A stretch of DNA of 64,000 nt from Bacteroidia bacterium (GCA_022841465.1 JALHRL010000006.1:89921-153920); one strand, 5' to 3'; numbered from the stretch's first letter, positions 53,417 to 63,318 are shown. Notes: a model not told the origin generated them from the sequence alone. Numbers and translations: made by a program.

Positions 53417-54895
53417 TTAATAAGCACGTGCAAAAACAACACGTTGACTGCTTGGTTTACCGCTGTATATGCATACACCGGTTTCTTTTTTGTTGTTTAA
53501 AGGAATACATCTTATGGTAGCTTTTGTTTCCTCTTTTATTTTTTCCTCTGTCTCACTTGTTCCATCCCAGTGGGCATAAATAAAGCCGCCTTTTTCATCT
53601 AACACCTTTTTAAACTCTTCGTAAGAATTTACCTGGTGAGACATTTTTGTTCTTCTTTCTAACGCTTTATCAAATAAGTTGGTTTGTATGGCATGCAATA
53701 AATCTTGAATGTAGTTTCCTGCATCATTAATTTTTATAACTTCTTTACTTAATAAATCTCTTCTTGCAACTTCTATTGTTCCATTTTCAATATCTCTTTC
53801 ACCAATGGCAATTCTCACCGGAATACCTTTTAATTCGTGTTCTGCAAATTTAAATCCTGGACGCTGTGTATCTCTGTTATCATATTTAACGGTTATACCT
53901 TTTGATTCTAAATCGGCTTTAATTTTTAATGCATATTCAGAAACCTTTTTTAAACCTTCATCCCCTTTATAAATAGGAACAATTACTACTTGTGTAGGAG
54001 CTAAACGAGGAGGTATAACCAATCCGTTGTTATCGCTATGACTCATAATTAAGGCCCCCATTAACCGTGTACTAACACCCCAACTGGTTGCCCAAACATA
54101 ATCCAGTTTCCCTGTTTTGTCTGCAAATTTTACATCAAAAGCTTTTGCAAAGTTTTGTCCTAAAAAATGCGATGTACCTGCTTGTAAAGCTTTGCCATCT
54201 TGCATTAATGCCTCAATACAATACGTGTCATCTGCACCGGCAAAACGCTCGTTTGCTGTTTTTATTCCTTTTAAAACAGGTACTGCCATAAAGTTTTCTA
54301 CAAAATCTGCATAAACGTCCAGCATTTTTTCTGTTTCAATAATTGCTTCTTCTTTAGTAGCATGGGCTGTATGTCCTTCTTGCCATAAAAATTCGGCAGT
54401 ACGTAAAAACAAACGTGTACGCATTTCCCAACGAACAACGTTTGCCCATTGATTTACCAAAATTGGTAAATCGCGGTAGCTTTGTATCCAGCCTTTGTAA
54501 GTGTTCCAAATTATTGCCTCGCTGGTTGGACGAACAATCAATTCTTCTTCTAGTTTTGCTTCAGGGTCAACTATTAACTTGGTTTTATCTGCAGGATTAG
54601 TTTTTAATCGATAATGCGTAACAACCGCGCATTCTTTTGCAAATCCTTCTGCATTTTTTTCTTCAGCTTCAAATAAACTTTTAGGAATAAAAAGAGGGAA
54701 ATAAGCGTTTACATGTCCTGTATCCTTAAACATTTTATCTAAGGTTTGTTGCATTTTTTCCCAAATGGCATAGCCGTGAGGCTTAATAACCATACAGCCA
54801 CGTACTGCGCTGTGGTCTGCTAAATCTGCTTCTACTACAATATCATTATACCATTTACTGTAATCTTGCTCTTGCGGGGTAATTGATTTACTCAT
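53417..54895 (-). CDS. proS: Prolyl-tRNA synthetase, archaeal/eukaryotic type
   Basis: 492 residues from the [20 protein letters not shown] start; a longer GTG start at 54952 adds 19 residues that do not match the family. Class II motifs include [20 protein letters not shown] (motif 1 region), [20 protein letters not shown] (motif 2) and [20 protein letters not shown] (motif 3). The anticodon domain and a C-terminal zinc-like region end in the Tyr (FARAY) typical of archaeal-type ProRS. It charges tRNA-Pro. It heads an operon with an unknown protein and the divergent LpxD. Confidence 0.95.
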   Translation of the reverse strand: MSKSITPQEQDYSKWYNDIVVEADLADHSAVRGCMVIKPHGYAIWEKMQQTLDKMFKDTGHVNAYFPLFIPKSLFEAEEKNAEGFAKECAVVTHYRLKTNPADKTKLIVDPEAKLEEELIVRPTSEAIIWNTYKGWIQSYRDLPILVNQWANVVRWEMRTRLFLRTAEFLWQEGHTAHATKEEAIIETEKMLDVYADFVENFMAVPVLKGIKTANERFAGADDTYCIEALMQDGKALQAGTSHFLGQNFAKAFDVKFADKTGKLDYVWATSWGVSTRLMGALIMSHSDNNGLVIPPRLAPTQVVIVPIYKGDEGLKKVSEYALKIKADLESKGITVKYDNRDTQRPGFKFAEHELKGIPVRIAIGERDIENGTIEVARRDLLSKEVIKINDAGNYIQDLLHAIQTNLFDKALERRTKMSHQVNSYEEFKKVLDEKGGFIYAHWDGTSETEEKIKEETKATIRCIPLNNKKETGVCIYSGKPSSQRVVFARAY

Positions 54896-55048
54896 AAAAA
54901 TTTGTTCCGAATATCTTGCTAAACAACCACTAAATCTTTTTAAACGTACCACTTGTTAAATGGTGGTAAAATAACGGGCATTTCGGCAATTTATTTCGTA
55001 AATTTACGTATAAAATTTGCCCTAGTACCCATTTAAAAACTAAAAATA

Positions 55049-56263
55049 ATGAAAAAATTTATCATATACCTTTTTTCAGCTTCAATACTGCTAGTTTCTT
55101 GTAAATCAACAAAACTGGTTCCATTTAGTGATGATGTTTATGTTGACCCAATTGAAGAAAAAAGAATTGCCAAGGCCAATGCAGAGGCATTAAAGCAAAA
55201 AGAAATGGAAGAAGCGGCGGCCAAGCAGGCAGAATATGCTGCACAAAAAGCAAAAGACGATGCTAATCCTTATTATCAAGAGCCAAATTATAGTTCTGAT
55301 GATTATTATGATCATGCGTATGCCTCTAGAATAAAGCGCTTTCATAATCCGGTTTATGGAACCGGATATTACGATGATTACTATACTAATTCTTACTGGT
55401 ACAATCAAAATCCGTATATGTGTGGAAATAGTATTTACAGCACTTATAATTGGTGGCCCTCTCAACAATTTGGTATGAATGGATGGAACAATGGTTGGAA
55501 TAACGGGGGTTGGAATAACGTGGGCTGGAATAACGGATGGAACAACCCGTATGGATACAATAATGGTTGGAATACTAGTATAGGTATGGGCTACGGAGGC
55601 TGGAATAACCCGTATTATTATGGAAACAATCCTTACAGTTATTATGGGTATAACAATTATTACGGGTACAATAACCCATATTGGAATAATAATAACTGGG
55701 GTTATTTCAACAGTTTTGATAATAATAGTAATTACACATTTGCTCCGCGTACCGGAAATTCAGGAAGTAATAGTACACGCGAATCTTATGCAGGAATGAA
55801 GGTTACAAATGGTGATAATGAAAGGGTTCGCTTCATTAATCAAATGGCAACATCGCAAGAGTCTACGCCAAAATTCACCCAATTAGAGAGGAAAGTTAGT
55901 AATCAACCAAATGTAAATTACCAGCCAACATCAAACAACGGAAGCGGAAAAACAGTTGGTAACACAGAAACATATTCAGGTAACGGGCGCAATTCAGGAA
56001 ACAATACAACTATTAATAATTCCGGTAAAAACAGCACCAGCACCGGCCAAAACCCATCAGTTATAAAACAAGAAAACACCACAAAGCCTGTTAGAAACTC
56101 TTCAGGTAACTCAAATAATAATCCTGTTAAAGTTAACAGCAGCGGAAATTCAAGTACTAACGGTGGTTTTATAAAAAGTGGCGGAAGTAGTTCCGGTGGA
56201 TCTAGCTCAGGCGGAAGTTCATCACCACGAAGTTCAGGCGGCGGCACAAGCAGACCCAGATAA
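55049..56263 (+). CDS. Lipoprotein with Trp/Asn/Gly repeats
   Basis: 404 residues: lipoprotein signal (KFIIYLFSASILLVSCKS, Cys at about 18), a charged Glu/Ala/Lys helix (about 38-74), then a low-complexity region with GWNN units (about 143-230), GYNN and NPYW repeats. A Ser/Gly-rich tail (GGSSSGGSSSPRSSGGG) ends it. Likely an outer-membrane-anchored surface or gel-like protein; no enzyme motif. It is 7 bp before an outer-membrane protein gene and likely made with it. Confidence 0.82.
   Translation: MKKFIIYLFSASILLVSCKSTKLVPFSDDVYVDPIEEKRIAKANAEALKQKEMEEAAAKQAEYAAQKAKDDANPYYQEPNYSSDDYYDHAYASRIKRFHNPVYGTGYYDDYYTNSYWYNQNPYMCGNSIYSTYNWWPSQQFGMNGWNNGWNNGGWNNVGWNNGWNNPYGYNNGWNTSIGMGYGGWNNPYYYGNNPYSYYGYNNYYGYNNPYWNNNNWGYFNSFDNNSNYTFAPRTGNSGSNSTRESYAGMKVTNGDNERVRFINQMATSQESTPKFTQLERKVSNQPNVNYQPTSNNGSGKTVGNTETYSGNGRNSGNNTTINNSGKNSTSTGQNPSVIKQENTTKPVRNSSGNSNNNPVKVNSSGNSSTNGGFIKSGGSSSGGSSSGGSSSPRSSGGGTSRPR
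55481..55626 (+). repeat. Tandem 12-15-bp repeats encoding Gly-Trp-Asn-Asn units
   Basis: Units such as tggaataacgg recur about seven times, encoding GWNN with some Gly/Pro/Tyr interruptions. The repeated DNA could expand or contract by replication slippage. Confidence 0.85.
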
Positions 56264-56270
56264 TTAATTT

Positions 56271-57803
56271 ATGATATTCAGGTTTTGGTTACTATTCTTT
56301 AGTTTTTCTATTTGCATTGTTGGAAATGCGCAAAATGATTTAGATGCTTTGCGCTATTCTCGTACTGCTTTAGGAGGTAGTCCGCGTTTTATTGCAATGG
56401 GCGGTGCAATGGGAGCTTTAGGGGGTGATGTAAGTTGTGCTACCACTAATCCGGCCGGTTTAGCCATATTTAGAAAAGGGGAAATTATTTATTCGGGTGG
56501 TTTAAGGTTTACTACAAATAAAGCAGAAACAAACGGAAAATCCAGTTCAGTAACAGACGCAAATTTTGTATTCGGAAACTTTGGCTTAGCATTCGCATGG
56601 CAGGCTGAAAAAGACCCTTCCAGAAGAAATGTGTTTTGTATTAGTAATACACAACTGCAAAATTTTAATAATCAAATTCAAATTTCAGATCCTTCTTCCA
56701 GAAACAGCATTGCAAAAGATATGTTGAATATCTCAAACAGCGGTAACTCCTTGTTTACTTTAAACCAATCTTACGAAGGATTGGGGTATAATGCATATTT
56801 ATTAGATTACGATAGTGTAAGCGGTCAGTTTTTTTCATTCGTTGACATTAATAGAAATTTATCTCAAAAACGATTAATAACAACAACAGGCCGTGCAAAC
56901 GAAATAAATATCAGTTTTGCTCAATCAGAAAACGATAACTTTTATATTGGTGGAAGTATTGGAATTCCAAGAATAAAGTTTGAATCAACCACCAATCATA
57001 CCGAAGTAGATGGAAATGACAGCATGCGAATAGGTATGACTTCTTCCAGTAGTTTTACTTCTACTTATAATACCGATCTTCCTTTTGTTTACAATAATTT
57101 TTTAGGCTTTAATTCACTTTCTTATACAGAATTTTTTAAAACCGAAGGATACGGAGTTAATGTAAAACTTGGTGCTAACGTTAGAGTGAATCAAAACGTA
57201 AGATTAGGTGCTTATTTTCATTCGCCAACCTTTTATAGTTTAACCGATACTTATTATTATAAGGTTGCTGCTTCGTTTGATTACAATCCGCTGTTAGAAA
57301 ATGTATCAACCTTCCCTGATGAAAACGACGGAATTTTTAGATATAAAATTACATCTCCCATGAGGTTTGGGTTTAACTCCGGCTTTGTTATTGGAAAAAT
57401 TGCTTCTATTGGATTAGAATATGAAGGAATAAAATACCAAGATGCAAAGTTAAAGGCAGATGATCCTGCTGTGTTTAATGGCGTTAATGCAGTAATTAAA
57501 AATAAGTATAAATATGCCAGTAATATTCGTTTAGGAGGTGAGTTAAATGTGAAACCGGTAATTCTTAGAGCAGGATATGCAATAAACGGTAGTCCCTTTG
57601 GTGGACTTTATTCCGGTAGTTTTGACAGACAAACCATTAGTTGCGGAATAAGTATAAGAACAAAAAATAATTATTTTTATGATATTACCTGGGTAAGAAC
57701 CAATACAAAAGAAGCCTATTACATGTTTAGCACAATACCTATTAAAAGTAATATTAATAGTGTTACAAGCGCATTAATGGTTTCTATGGGATTAAAATTT
57801 TAA
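56271..57803 (+). CDS. Outer-membrane beta-barrel (OMPP1/FadL/TodX-like)
   Basis: 510 residues: signal peptide (about 1-20, SFSICIVGNAQ) then a barrel beginning LRYSRTALGGSPRFIAMGGA (about 25-44), where the FIAMGGA...NPAGLA pattern is characteristic of OMPP1/FadL-type barrels in Bacteroidota. Many short strands follow, ending in the aromatic SMGLKF, an outer-membrane insertion signal. A hydrophobic compound transporter or a T9SS-associated PorV-like protein are both possible; no basis to choose. The upstream lipoprotein is probably a partner. Confidence 0.85.
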   Translation: MIFRFWLLFFSFSICIVGNAQNDLDALRYSRTALGGSPRFIAMGGAMGALGGDVSCATTNPAGLAIFRKGEIIYSGGLRFTTNKAETNGKSSSVTDANFVFGNFGLAFAWQAEKDPSRRNVFCISNTQLQNFNNQIQISDPSSRNSIAKDMLNISNSGNSLFTLNQSYEGLGYNAYLLDYDSVSGQFFSFVDINRNLSQKRLITTTGRANEINISFAQSENDNFYIGGSIGIPRIKFESTTNHTEVDGNDSMRIGMTSSSSFTSTYNTDLPFVYNNFLGFNSLSYTEFFKTEGYGVNVKLGANVRVNQNVRLGAYFHSPTFYSLTDTYYYKVAASFDYNPLLENVSTFPDENDGIFRYKITSPMRFGFNSGFVIGKIASIGLEYEGIKYQDAKLKADDPAVFNGVNAVIKNKYKYASNIRLGGELNVKPVILRAGYAINGSPFGGLYSGSFDRQTISCGISIRTKNNYFYDITWVRTNTKEAYYMFSTIPIKSNINSVTSALMVSMGLKF

Positions 57804-58874
57804 TTACTTACAATACGAATTAAAAAGCTGCGGAGCTCTTTCGTTTCCTAAACTATCTGCTTTTTGTAAATCTTCGCAGGCACCACGTTTATCTTTTGCC
57901 GCCATTTTTAAAGCAGCTCTGTTAATATAAGCCGTAGAATAATCAAATTTAAGTTTTATAGAATAATCTAAATCTTTTAATCCTTCTACTATGGCTTTAT
58001 TACTGCCTTTGGCTAAACCTCTGTAACAATAACTTATATGGTTTTTTGGGTTTATTTTTATGGCATCATCTAAATCAACAATAGCACTTGTAAAATCATT
58101 ACAATTTATTTTAGCCGCTGCTCTTTGAATTAGTGCTTCTTCTTCTTTTGGCATTGCATCTATATAAACATTCCAGTCGGTTACAGATCCCTTGTAATCT
58201 TTTAGTTCAAATTTTGTAATAGCTCTCATTTTGTATAAATTATAATCCATTTTATTTTCCGGTAAAATTCTAATTATTTCATTTAAATCCCTTAATGCGT
58301 AGGGCCATTCTTTGGCGGCAAACCTAACTTCAGCCTTTAAAATCATAGCTTCATGATAATCGGCTTTATAATAAAGAGCGTTCCCGGCCGATTCATAAGC
58401 TTGTTTATAGCTTTTTCCTGCTAAGCGTAATTTACCTTGGTATAAATAAAATTCTGCATCTTCAATTTTTTCTTCAATAATTAAAATCTCAGCTGAATCC
58501 ATGTATTTTTTACTCATTTTATAATCCTTTAAAAAGTAATAGTTCATAGCTATTAATTTCATGGTTTCAAAATCGTTTGGTCCAAATTCTTGCGATTTAT
58601 ACAAGTCTAAATCAGCCCCTTTAAAATCTTTGGTTTGCATTTTACACCAAGCCATTTTATTGTAGGCTTCCCAATACTCTTTTTTAATTTTTACTGCCTT
58701 TTTAAAACTGGTAATGGCCTCTTTGTAATTAAGGGTATCCATAGCTTTAATACCTTGCTTAAAAAGTGTAATTTCTTTTAGTTCTTGGGGTAAAGAATCT
58801 GTTTGAGAATAACTGCAAAGGCTTGATAAACCACATAAAAGGATTATAAACCACTTATAAAATAGAGTACCCAA
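57804..58874 (-). CDS. Tetratricopeptide repeat protein
   Basis: 356 residues: signal peptide (about 1-24, ILLCGLSSLCSYSQ) followed by about nine TPR units (for example EAITSFKKAVKIKKEYWEAY; AIVDLDDAIKINPKNHISYC; YCYRGLAKGSNKAIVEGLKD). Periplasmic TPR proteins scaffold complexes, and several T9SS components have TPRs. The start is TTG at 58874. The stop abuts that of the outer-membrane protein gene. Confidence 0.86.
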   Translation of the reverse strand: MGTLFYKWFIILLCGLSSLCSYSQTDSLPQELKEITLFKQGIKAMDTLNYKEAITSFKKAVKIKKEYWEAYNKMAWCKMQTKDFKGADLDLYKSQEFGPNDFETMKLIAMNYYFLKDYKMSKKYMDSAEILIIEEKIEDAEFYLYQGKLRLAGKSYKQAYESAGNALYYKADYHEAMILKAEVRFAAKEWPYALRDLNEIIRILPENKMDYNLYKMRAITKFELKDYKGSVTDWNVYIDAMPKEEEALIQRAAAKINCNDFTSAIVDLDDAIKINPKNHISYCYRGLAKGSNKAIVEGLKDLDYSIKLKFDYSTAYINRAALKMAAKDKRGACEDLQKADSLGNERAPQLFNSYCK

Positions 58875-58935
58875 TATCTCTGAATTTGATTTTTAAGTTA
58901 GTTATTTTTTTTGTAACTTTAAAAAAATTAAATTT

Positions 58936-59874
58936 ATGCCAAACGTTGGACTCATTATTTTAATAGTATTCGGAACCTTAACACTTTTCCTTTCTTTTGT
59001 TTCTATACAACAGGGTACAGTAGGTGTAACTACCATTTTTGGTAAGTTTAATAGAATATTAAGACCCGGATTAAATTTTAAAATACCATTCATTGAAAAG
59101 GTTTTTAAAAGAATATCTATTCAAAATAGAAGTTCTGAACTTGGTTTTCAAGCAGTTACAATAGATCAAGCGAATGTTAACTTTACGGCAATGTTGCTTT
59201 ATTCTGTATTTAATTCAGATGAAGAAACATTAAAAAATGTTGCCTTTAAGTTTGTTGACGAAAGAAACTTTATGCAAGCCCTTGTTCGTTCGGTAGAAGG
59301 TTCTGTTAGAGCATTTGTTGCAACAAAAAAGCAAGCTGAAGTGTTATCATTAAGAAGAGATATTGTTGATGCAGTAAAAGAACAGTTAGATAAAATTCTA
59401 GAAGAATGGGGTTATCATTTAATTGATTTGCAGCTAAACGATATTAATTTTGATGAAGAAGTAATGCGTTCTATGGCAAAAGTAGTTGCAAGTAATAATT
59501 TAAAAGCGGCTGCAGAAAATGAAGGTCAGGCTTTATTAATTACTAAAACTAAAGCTGCAGAAGCAGAAGGGAATGCAATTAAAATTAGTGCATTGGCAGA
59601 AAAAGATGCATCAAGATTAAAAGGAGAAGGTATTGCTTTATTCCGTCAAGAAGTTGCAAGAGGTATGGCCGGTGCTGCAAAAGAAATGGAAGAGGCGAAT
59701 TTAGACTCTTCATTAATTTTATTTAGCATGTGGACAGAAGCAGTTAGAAATTTTGCTCAAGAAGGGAAAGGGAATGTTATATTTTTAGACGGAAGTGTGG
59801 AAGGAATGCAAAAAACCATGAAGGATATGATGGCAATGAATTTGCTTGAAAATAATTCAAAAACAAAAAAGTAA
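58936..59874 (+). CDS. SPFH (band 7/prohibitin) domain membrane protein
   Basis: 312 residues: one N-terminal membrane segment (about 3-23) and an SPFH domain (about 25-190; TVGVTTIFGKFNRILRPGLN, FVDERNFMQALVRSVEGSVR). An Ala/Glu-rich helix follows (KTKAAEAEGNAIKISALAEK, about 217-236), as in stomatin/HflC relatives. These proteins form ring-like cages on the membrane and modulate proteases or lipids. A TAACTTTA (58914-58921, one mismatch) -7 element precedes it. It is 33 bp before the metalloprotease gene. Confidence 0.9.
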   Translation: MPNVGLIILIVFGTLTLFLSFVSIQQGTVGVTTIFGKFNRILRPGLNFKIPFIEKVFKRISIQNRSSELGFQAVTIDQANVNFTAMLLYSVFNSDEETLKNVAFKFVDERNFMQALVRSVEGSVRAFVATKKQAEVLSLRRDIVDAVKEQLDKILEEWGYHLIDLQLNDINFDEEVMRSMAKVVASNNLKAAAENEGQALLITKTKAAEAEGNAIKISALAEKDASRLKGEGIALFRQEVARGMAGAAKEMEEANLDSSLILFSMWTEAVRNFAQEGKGNVIFLDGSVEGMQKTMKDMMAMNLLENNSKTKK

Positions 59875-59907
59875 TAAAATCAAACATAAATCAAACACAG
59901 AATAAAC

Positions 59908-62076
59908 ATGAAAATTAAACATCTACTTAATCGCTCTGTTTTAGCATTAGCCGTGTTCTCAACAATAGGCTTAACTGCTCAAAACGATAAAAAGATAATT
60001 CCATGTGCTACGTATGAAGCAATGGATGAAGCTTTTGCTAAAGATCCTGATGCTAAAATCAGATACGAAGCAATTCAAAAAATATTACAAACCCAGTATG
60101 AAGAATATGAGGCATTAAAGGCTGCCGGAAAAGTTACAGCTCCTCCGGTTTATACCGTGCCGGTTGTTTTTCACGTTTTACATAAGGGCGGCCCTGAAAA
60201 TGTTAGTGATGCAATTATTAACGCTGCATTAGCCGAAGTTAATGCTGATTATGCAAAAACAGCAGCTGATGCAAGTTTAACAGCAGAGCCTTTTCAAACG
60301 AGTTTCATAAACTCCGAAATTGTTTTTAAGTTGGCTAAAAAAGATCCTAATGGTAACTGTACCTCTGGTATCACACGTCGCGTTGATGACCGTACATCAT
60401 GGGATCGTTCAGGTAGCAACTGGAGTGCATTATATGGAGGAATTACATGGGACCCAACAAGGTATTTAAACATTATTGTAGTAAAAGAAATTTTACCAAA
60501 TCCAACAGGTGGTGGAATTGTGGTAGGATATACTTGGTTGCCGGGCACATGGTCTGCTGGTTCAATAAATGATTGTATAGTTTACCGTTATGATTTTTTA
60601 TCGGGTGGAAATCCACCGAACTCTAGATCGGTTAGTCATGAAATTGGCCACTGGTTTAATCTTCCTCACACTTGGGGTGGAACTAATCAACCCGGTGTAT
60701 CTTGTGGTGATGATGGTGTTACAGACACACCTGTAACTTTGGGAGAGTCTTCTGGTTGTCCTTCTAGTTCTGTTACTGCTTGTACACAAACAAATGTTGC
60801 TATGAATGGATTAAACAATGTTCAAAACATTATGAATTATTCAAGTTGTCCAAGAAATTTTACAACCGGACAAACCAATAGAATGCGCACTGCATTAGCA
60901 TCTGCTACGGCAAACAGACAAAACCTTTGGTCACCAGGAAATTTAACATTTACCGATGTTAATGGAGGTGCTCCTTGTGCGCCAACATGCGAATTTATGT
61001 CAACTTCAGTTGCCGGATATACAGCTTGTTCTGGCCAATCTATTAATAGTTTTAGAGATTTTTCTTACGATGCTGTAACAAATTGGACGTGGACTGCAAC
61101 AAACGGAGCAACACTTTCCGCTCCTAACGGATCAATTACTTCAGCCTATTTTCCAAATCCTGGAACTTCAGTAATTACTTTAAGTGTTCAAAATGCTCAA
61201 GGCATTGCTTCAAAATCTAGAACAGTTACTGTATTAAATGGAATTGCAACTGCAACCGTTGGTTTCTACGAAACCTTTGCAAACCCGGGAACTCCCACAA
61301 ATTGGAATGTAGAAAACAGAAATACTAACTCTGTTACTTGGGCTTACACAAGTAATGCAGGTAATGATGGTTCGTCTTCATTCTTATTAAATGGTTCATT
61401 AAGCCCTGCTAATCACATTGATATTTTAAACATGCCAATCATGGATTTTCAAGCCAATCCCGGTGCAAGCATTTCCTTTAGTTATGCATATCGCCAACAA
61501 ACTTCAACACATGCAGATGTGTTTAAAGTACAGTTAAGTGATAATTGTGGTGCTAGTTGGAAAGATGTTTATGCTCCAAGTGCTGCGGTATTAGCAAGTG
61601 GATCGGGTGGAGTAAGTACAGGAAATTTTGTTCCTACTTCAACACAATGGAAATATCAAGATGTTTCTTCTCATCCAAACTTCTTCTCATTCTCTAATAG
61701 TTCTTCTGTAATGGGTCGTTTCTATTTTCAAGAAGCTCCTGCAGGATTTGGTAATAAATTGTATTTAGATGGTATTAAGTTTGCAGAACCACCAAACGGT
61801 GTTAACGAGCTTACTCGTTATTTAAAATTGCAATTATATCCTAATCCTACAAACGGTAGTGCAACTATTAAGTTTACCTTAAGTACTGAGGCTAGCGTTA
61901 AAGTAAATATATTTGATGTAACCGGTAAATCAGTTGGTACAGAAAAAGCTTTCAACTTAGGTTTAGGCGAACATGAAATTAAATTGAATGAAAGCAATGA
62001 ATTAAGCAAAGGTATTTACATTGTTAATATAGATTACAATGGTACCAAAATGGCAAAAAAATTAATTGTAGAATAA
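59908..62076 (+). CDS. Secreted M43-type (pappalysin-like) metalloprotease with T9SS sorting domain
   Basis: 722 residues: signal peptide (about 1-24), a propeptide region, then a metalloprotease domain. The zinc motif HEIGHWFNLPH (H244, H248, H254), followed by TWGG and the Met-turn NIMNYSSC (about 309-316), fits the pappalysin M43 family. A PKD-like domain (about 365-450), an Asp-rich C-terminal beta-sandwich, and a sorting domain from YPNPTNGSAT to MAKKLIVE end it. Exported by T9SS; probable extracellular peptidase. A terminator follows. Confidence 0.93.
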   Translation: MKIKHLLNRSVLALAVFSTIGLTAQNDKKIIPCATYEAMDEAFAKDPDAKIRYEAIQKILQTQYEEYEALKAAGKVTAPPVYTVPVVFHVLHKGGPENVSDAIINAALAEVNADYAKTAADASLTAEPFQTSFINSEIVFKLAKKDPNGNCTSGITRRVDDRTSWDRSGSNWSALYGGITWDPTRYLNIIVVKEILPNPTGGGIVVGYTWLPGTWSAGSINDCIVYRYDFLSGGNPPNSRSVSHEIGHWFNLPHTWGGTNQPGVSCGDDGVTDTPVTLGESSGCPSSSVTACTQTNVAMNGLNNVQNIMNYSSCPRNFTTGQTNRMRTALASATANRQNLWSPGNLTFTDVNGGAPCAPTCEFMSTSVAGYTACSGQSINSFRDFSYDAVTNWTWTATNGATLSAPNGSITSAYFPNPGTSVITLSVQNAQGIASKSRTVTVLNGIATATVGFYETFANPGTPTNWNVENRNTNSVTWAYTSNAGNDGSSSFLLNGSLSPANHIDILNMPIMDFQANPGASISFSYAYRQQTSTHADVFKVQLSDNCGASWKDVYAPSAAVLASGSGGVSTGNFVPTSTQWKYQDVSSHPNFFSFSNSSSVMGRFYFQEAPAGFGNKLYLDGIKFAEPPNGVNELTRYLKLQLYPNPTNGSATIKFTLSTEASVKVNIFDVTGKSVGTEKAFNLGLGEHEIKLNESNELSKGIYIVNIDYNGTKMAKKLIVE

Positions 62077-62093
62077 TAAGCCCTTAAAATAAT

Positions 62094-62127
62094 AAAGCCC
62101 GTGGTTTTTTAACTACGGGCTTTTTTT
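62094..62127 (+). terminator. Rho-independent terminator of the metalloprotease gene
   Basis: AAAGCCCGTGGTT (62094-62106) pairs with AACTACGGGCTTT (62111-62123), with one G-U wobble and a 4-nt loop, followed by TTTT. It lies 18 bp after the stop. Confidence 0.88.
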
Positions 62128-62140
62128 ATGGAAAGTTTGT

Positions 62141-62148
62141 TAACTTTG
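62141..62148 (+). promoter_or_regulatory. -7 promoter element for the methyltransferase gene
   Basis: TAACTTTG is a full TAnnTTTG match; predicted +1 at 62152 gives an 11-nt leader before the ATG at 62163. Confidence 0.55.
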
Positions 62149-62162
62149 AAGCTGTAAATTAT

Positions 62163-62927
62163 ATGTTTCATTTTTTATTAAGAACAATACCTCGCCCTAT
62201 TTTAATTAAGCTTAGTTTAATTTTTTCAAAAATTGCACCCTTAATTTATTACGGTAAAAGGTACGAAGACCCAATTAGTGGTAAAACTTACAGAAAGTTT
62301 TTACCTTATGGTTATAGTGGCAGAGCAAAACGAAATAATGTTTTATGTCCGGGTAGTTTATCGTTAGAACGCCATCGTTTGCTTTGGTTATATTTAAAAG
62401 AAAAAACAGATTTTTTTACAAAACAGAGTAAAATGCTACACATAGCACCAGAACAATGTTTTTATAAATTATTTAAAGCTCAAAAAAATTTAGATTACAC
62501 AACAGGCGATTACAATAGTCCAATAGCCGATATTCATTTTGATTTGCATAATGCCCCTTTTAAAGACAATACCTTTGATATTATATTTTGTAACCATGTT
62601 TTAGAGCATGTTAACGATTCGCAACAATGCATGCGCGAATTGTATCGTATTATGAAACCCGGAGGCTGGGGAATTTTTCAAGTGCCATTGGATACAACCC
62701 GAACTACAACTTTAGAAGATAAAAATATTGTAACAGAAGAAGAGAGAGAAAAACATTATTGGCAAAAAGATCACTTACGATTGTTTGGTTTAGATTACAA
62801 AGATAAATTAGCTGCTGCCGGGTTTAATGTAACTGTAGATGACTTTGTAAATACCATAAAGCCGGAATTGTTAGACAGATACCGTTTACCCGCAGGTGAA
62901 ATGATTTACTTGTGTAAAAAGAATTAA
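62163..62927 (+). CDS. Class I SAM-dependent methyltransferase
   Basis: 254 residues. The methyltransferase core contains LHIAPEQCFYKLFK (about 97-110), ADIHFDLHNAPFKDNTFDII (about 127-146), and CNHVLEHVNDSQQCMRELYR (about 148-167) with MKPGGWGIFQVPL, the motifs of Methyltransf_11-type enzymes. The N-terminus has a Lys/Arg-rich, partly hydrophobic helix. The substrate is unknown. The following small membrane protein begins after 3 bp, so both may be in one transcript. Confidence 0.88.
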   Translation: MFHFLLRTIPRPILIKLSLIFSKIAPLIYYGKRYEDPISGKTYRKFLPYGYSGRAKRNNVLCPGSLSLERHRLLWLYLKEKTDFFTKQSKMLHIAPEQCFYKLFKAQKNLDYTTGDYNSPIADIHFDLHNAPFKDNTFDIIFCNHVLEHVNDSQQCMRELYRIMKPGGWGIFQVPLDTTRTTTLEDKNIVTEEEREKHYWQKDHLRLFGLDYKDKLAAAGFNVTVDDFVNTIKPELLDRYRLPAGEMIYLCKKN

Positions 62928-62930
62928 ATT

Positions 62931-63317
62931 GTGCTGCACTCAAAAAACATAAGTCTTTATTTTATTATTTTCTTTTCAGGAACAATTTTATTTCATTTAT
63001 TGGTGTTGTTAGGAGTAATTCCTTTTGAAATTGTTTGGGGCGGACGGTTAAAATCGCACAGTGAAATGTTGGCTTTTGAAACGGTTTCTATTTTAATAAA
63101 CACTTTTATGCTTTTAGTAATGTTGGCAAAACGCAAACATTTAAACTGGAATGCTGCTTTTGTGAAAATTTCAATTTGGTTAATGGGTTTAATTTTTGTT
63201 TTAAATACGGTAGGAAATTTATTTTCCGAATCAAAGTTAGAAGCCTGGTTGTTTACGCCAATTACTTTTGTAAGTGCAGTGTTTTGTTTTATGCTTGTAT
63301 TAAGAAAGGAAGAATAA
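62931..63317 (+). CDS. Four-pass membrane protein of unknown function
   Basis: 128 residues with four hydrophobic segments (about 7-29, 43-64, 78-96 and 106-122), short loops and a charged KRKHLNWNAAF linker. No signal peptide is distinguishable from the first segment. The start is GTG at 62931, 3 bp past the methyltransferase. The family was not recognised. The stop is 1 bp from that of uvrB. Confidence 0.7.
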   Translation: MLHSKNISLYFIIFFSGTILFHLLVLLGVIPFEIVWGGRLKSHSEMLAFETVSILINTFMLLVMLAKRKHLNWNAAFVKISIWLMGLIFVLNTVGNLFSESKLEAWLFTPITFVSAVFCFMLVLRKEE

Positions 63318-63318
63318 G

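Noticed and set aside
54896..54952. GTG start at 54952 for prolyl-tRNA synthetase
   Set aside because: The extra 19 residues do not match the family and the [10 protein letters not shown] start is typical of this ProRS type.
55481..55626. GWNN-encoding repeats as a CRISPR array
   Set aside because: The repeats are in frame in a lipoprotein gene, lack unique spacers of equal length and have no cas genes nearby.
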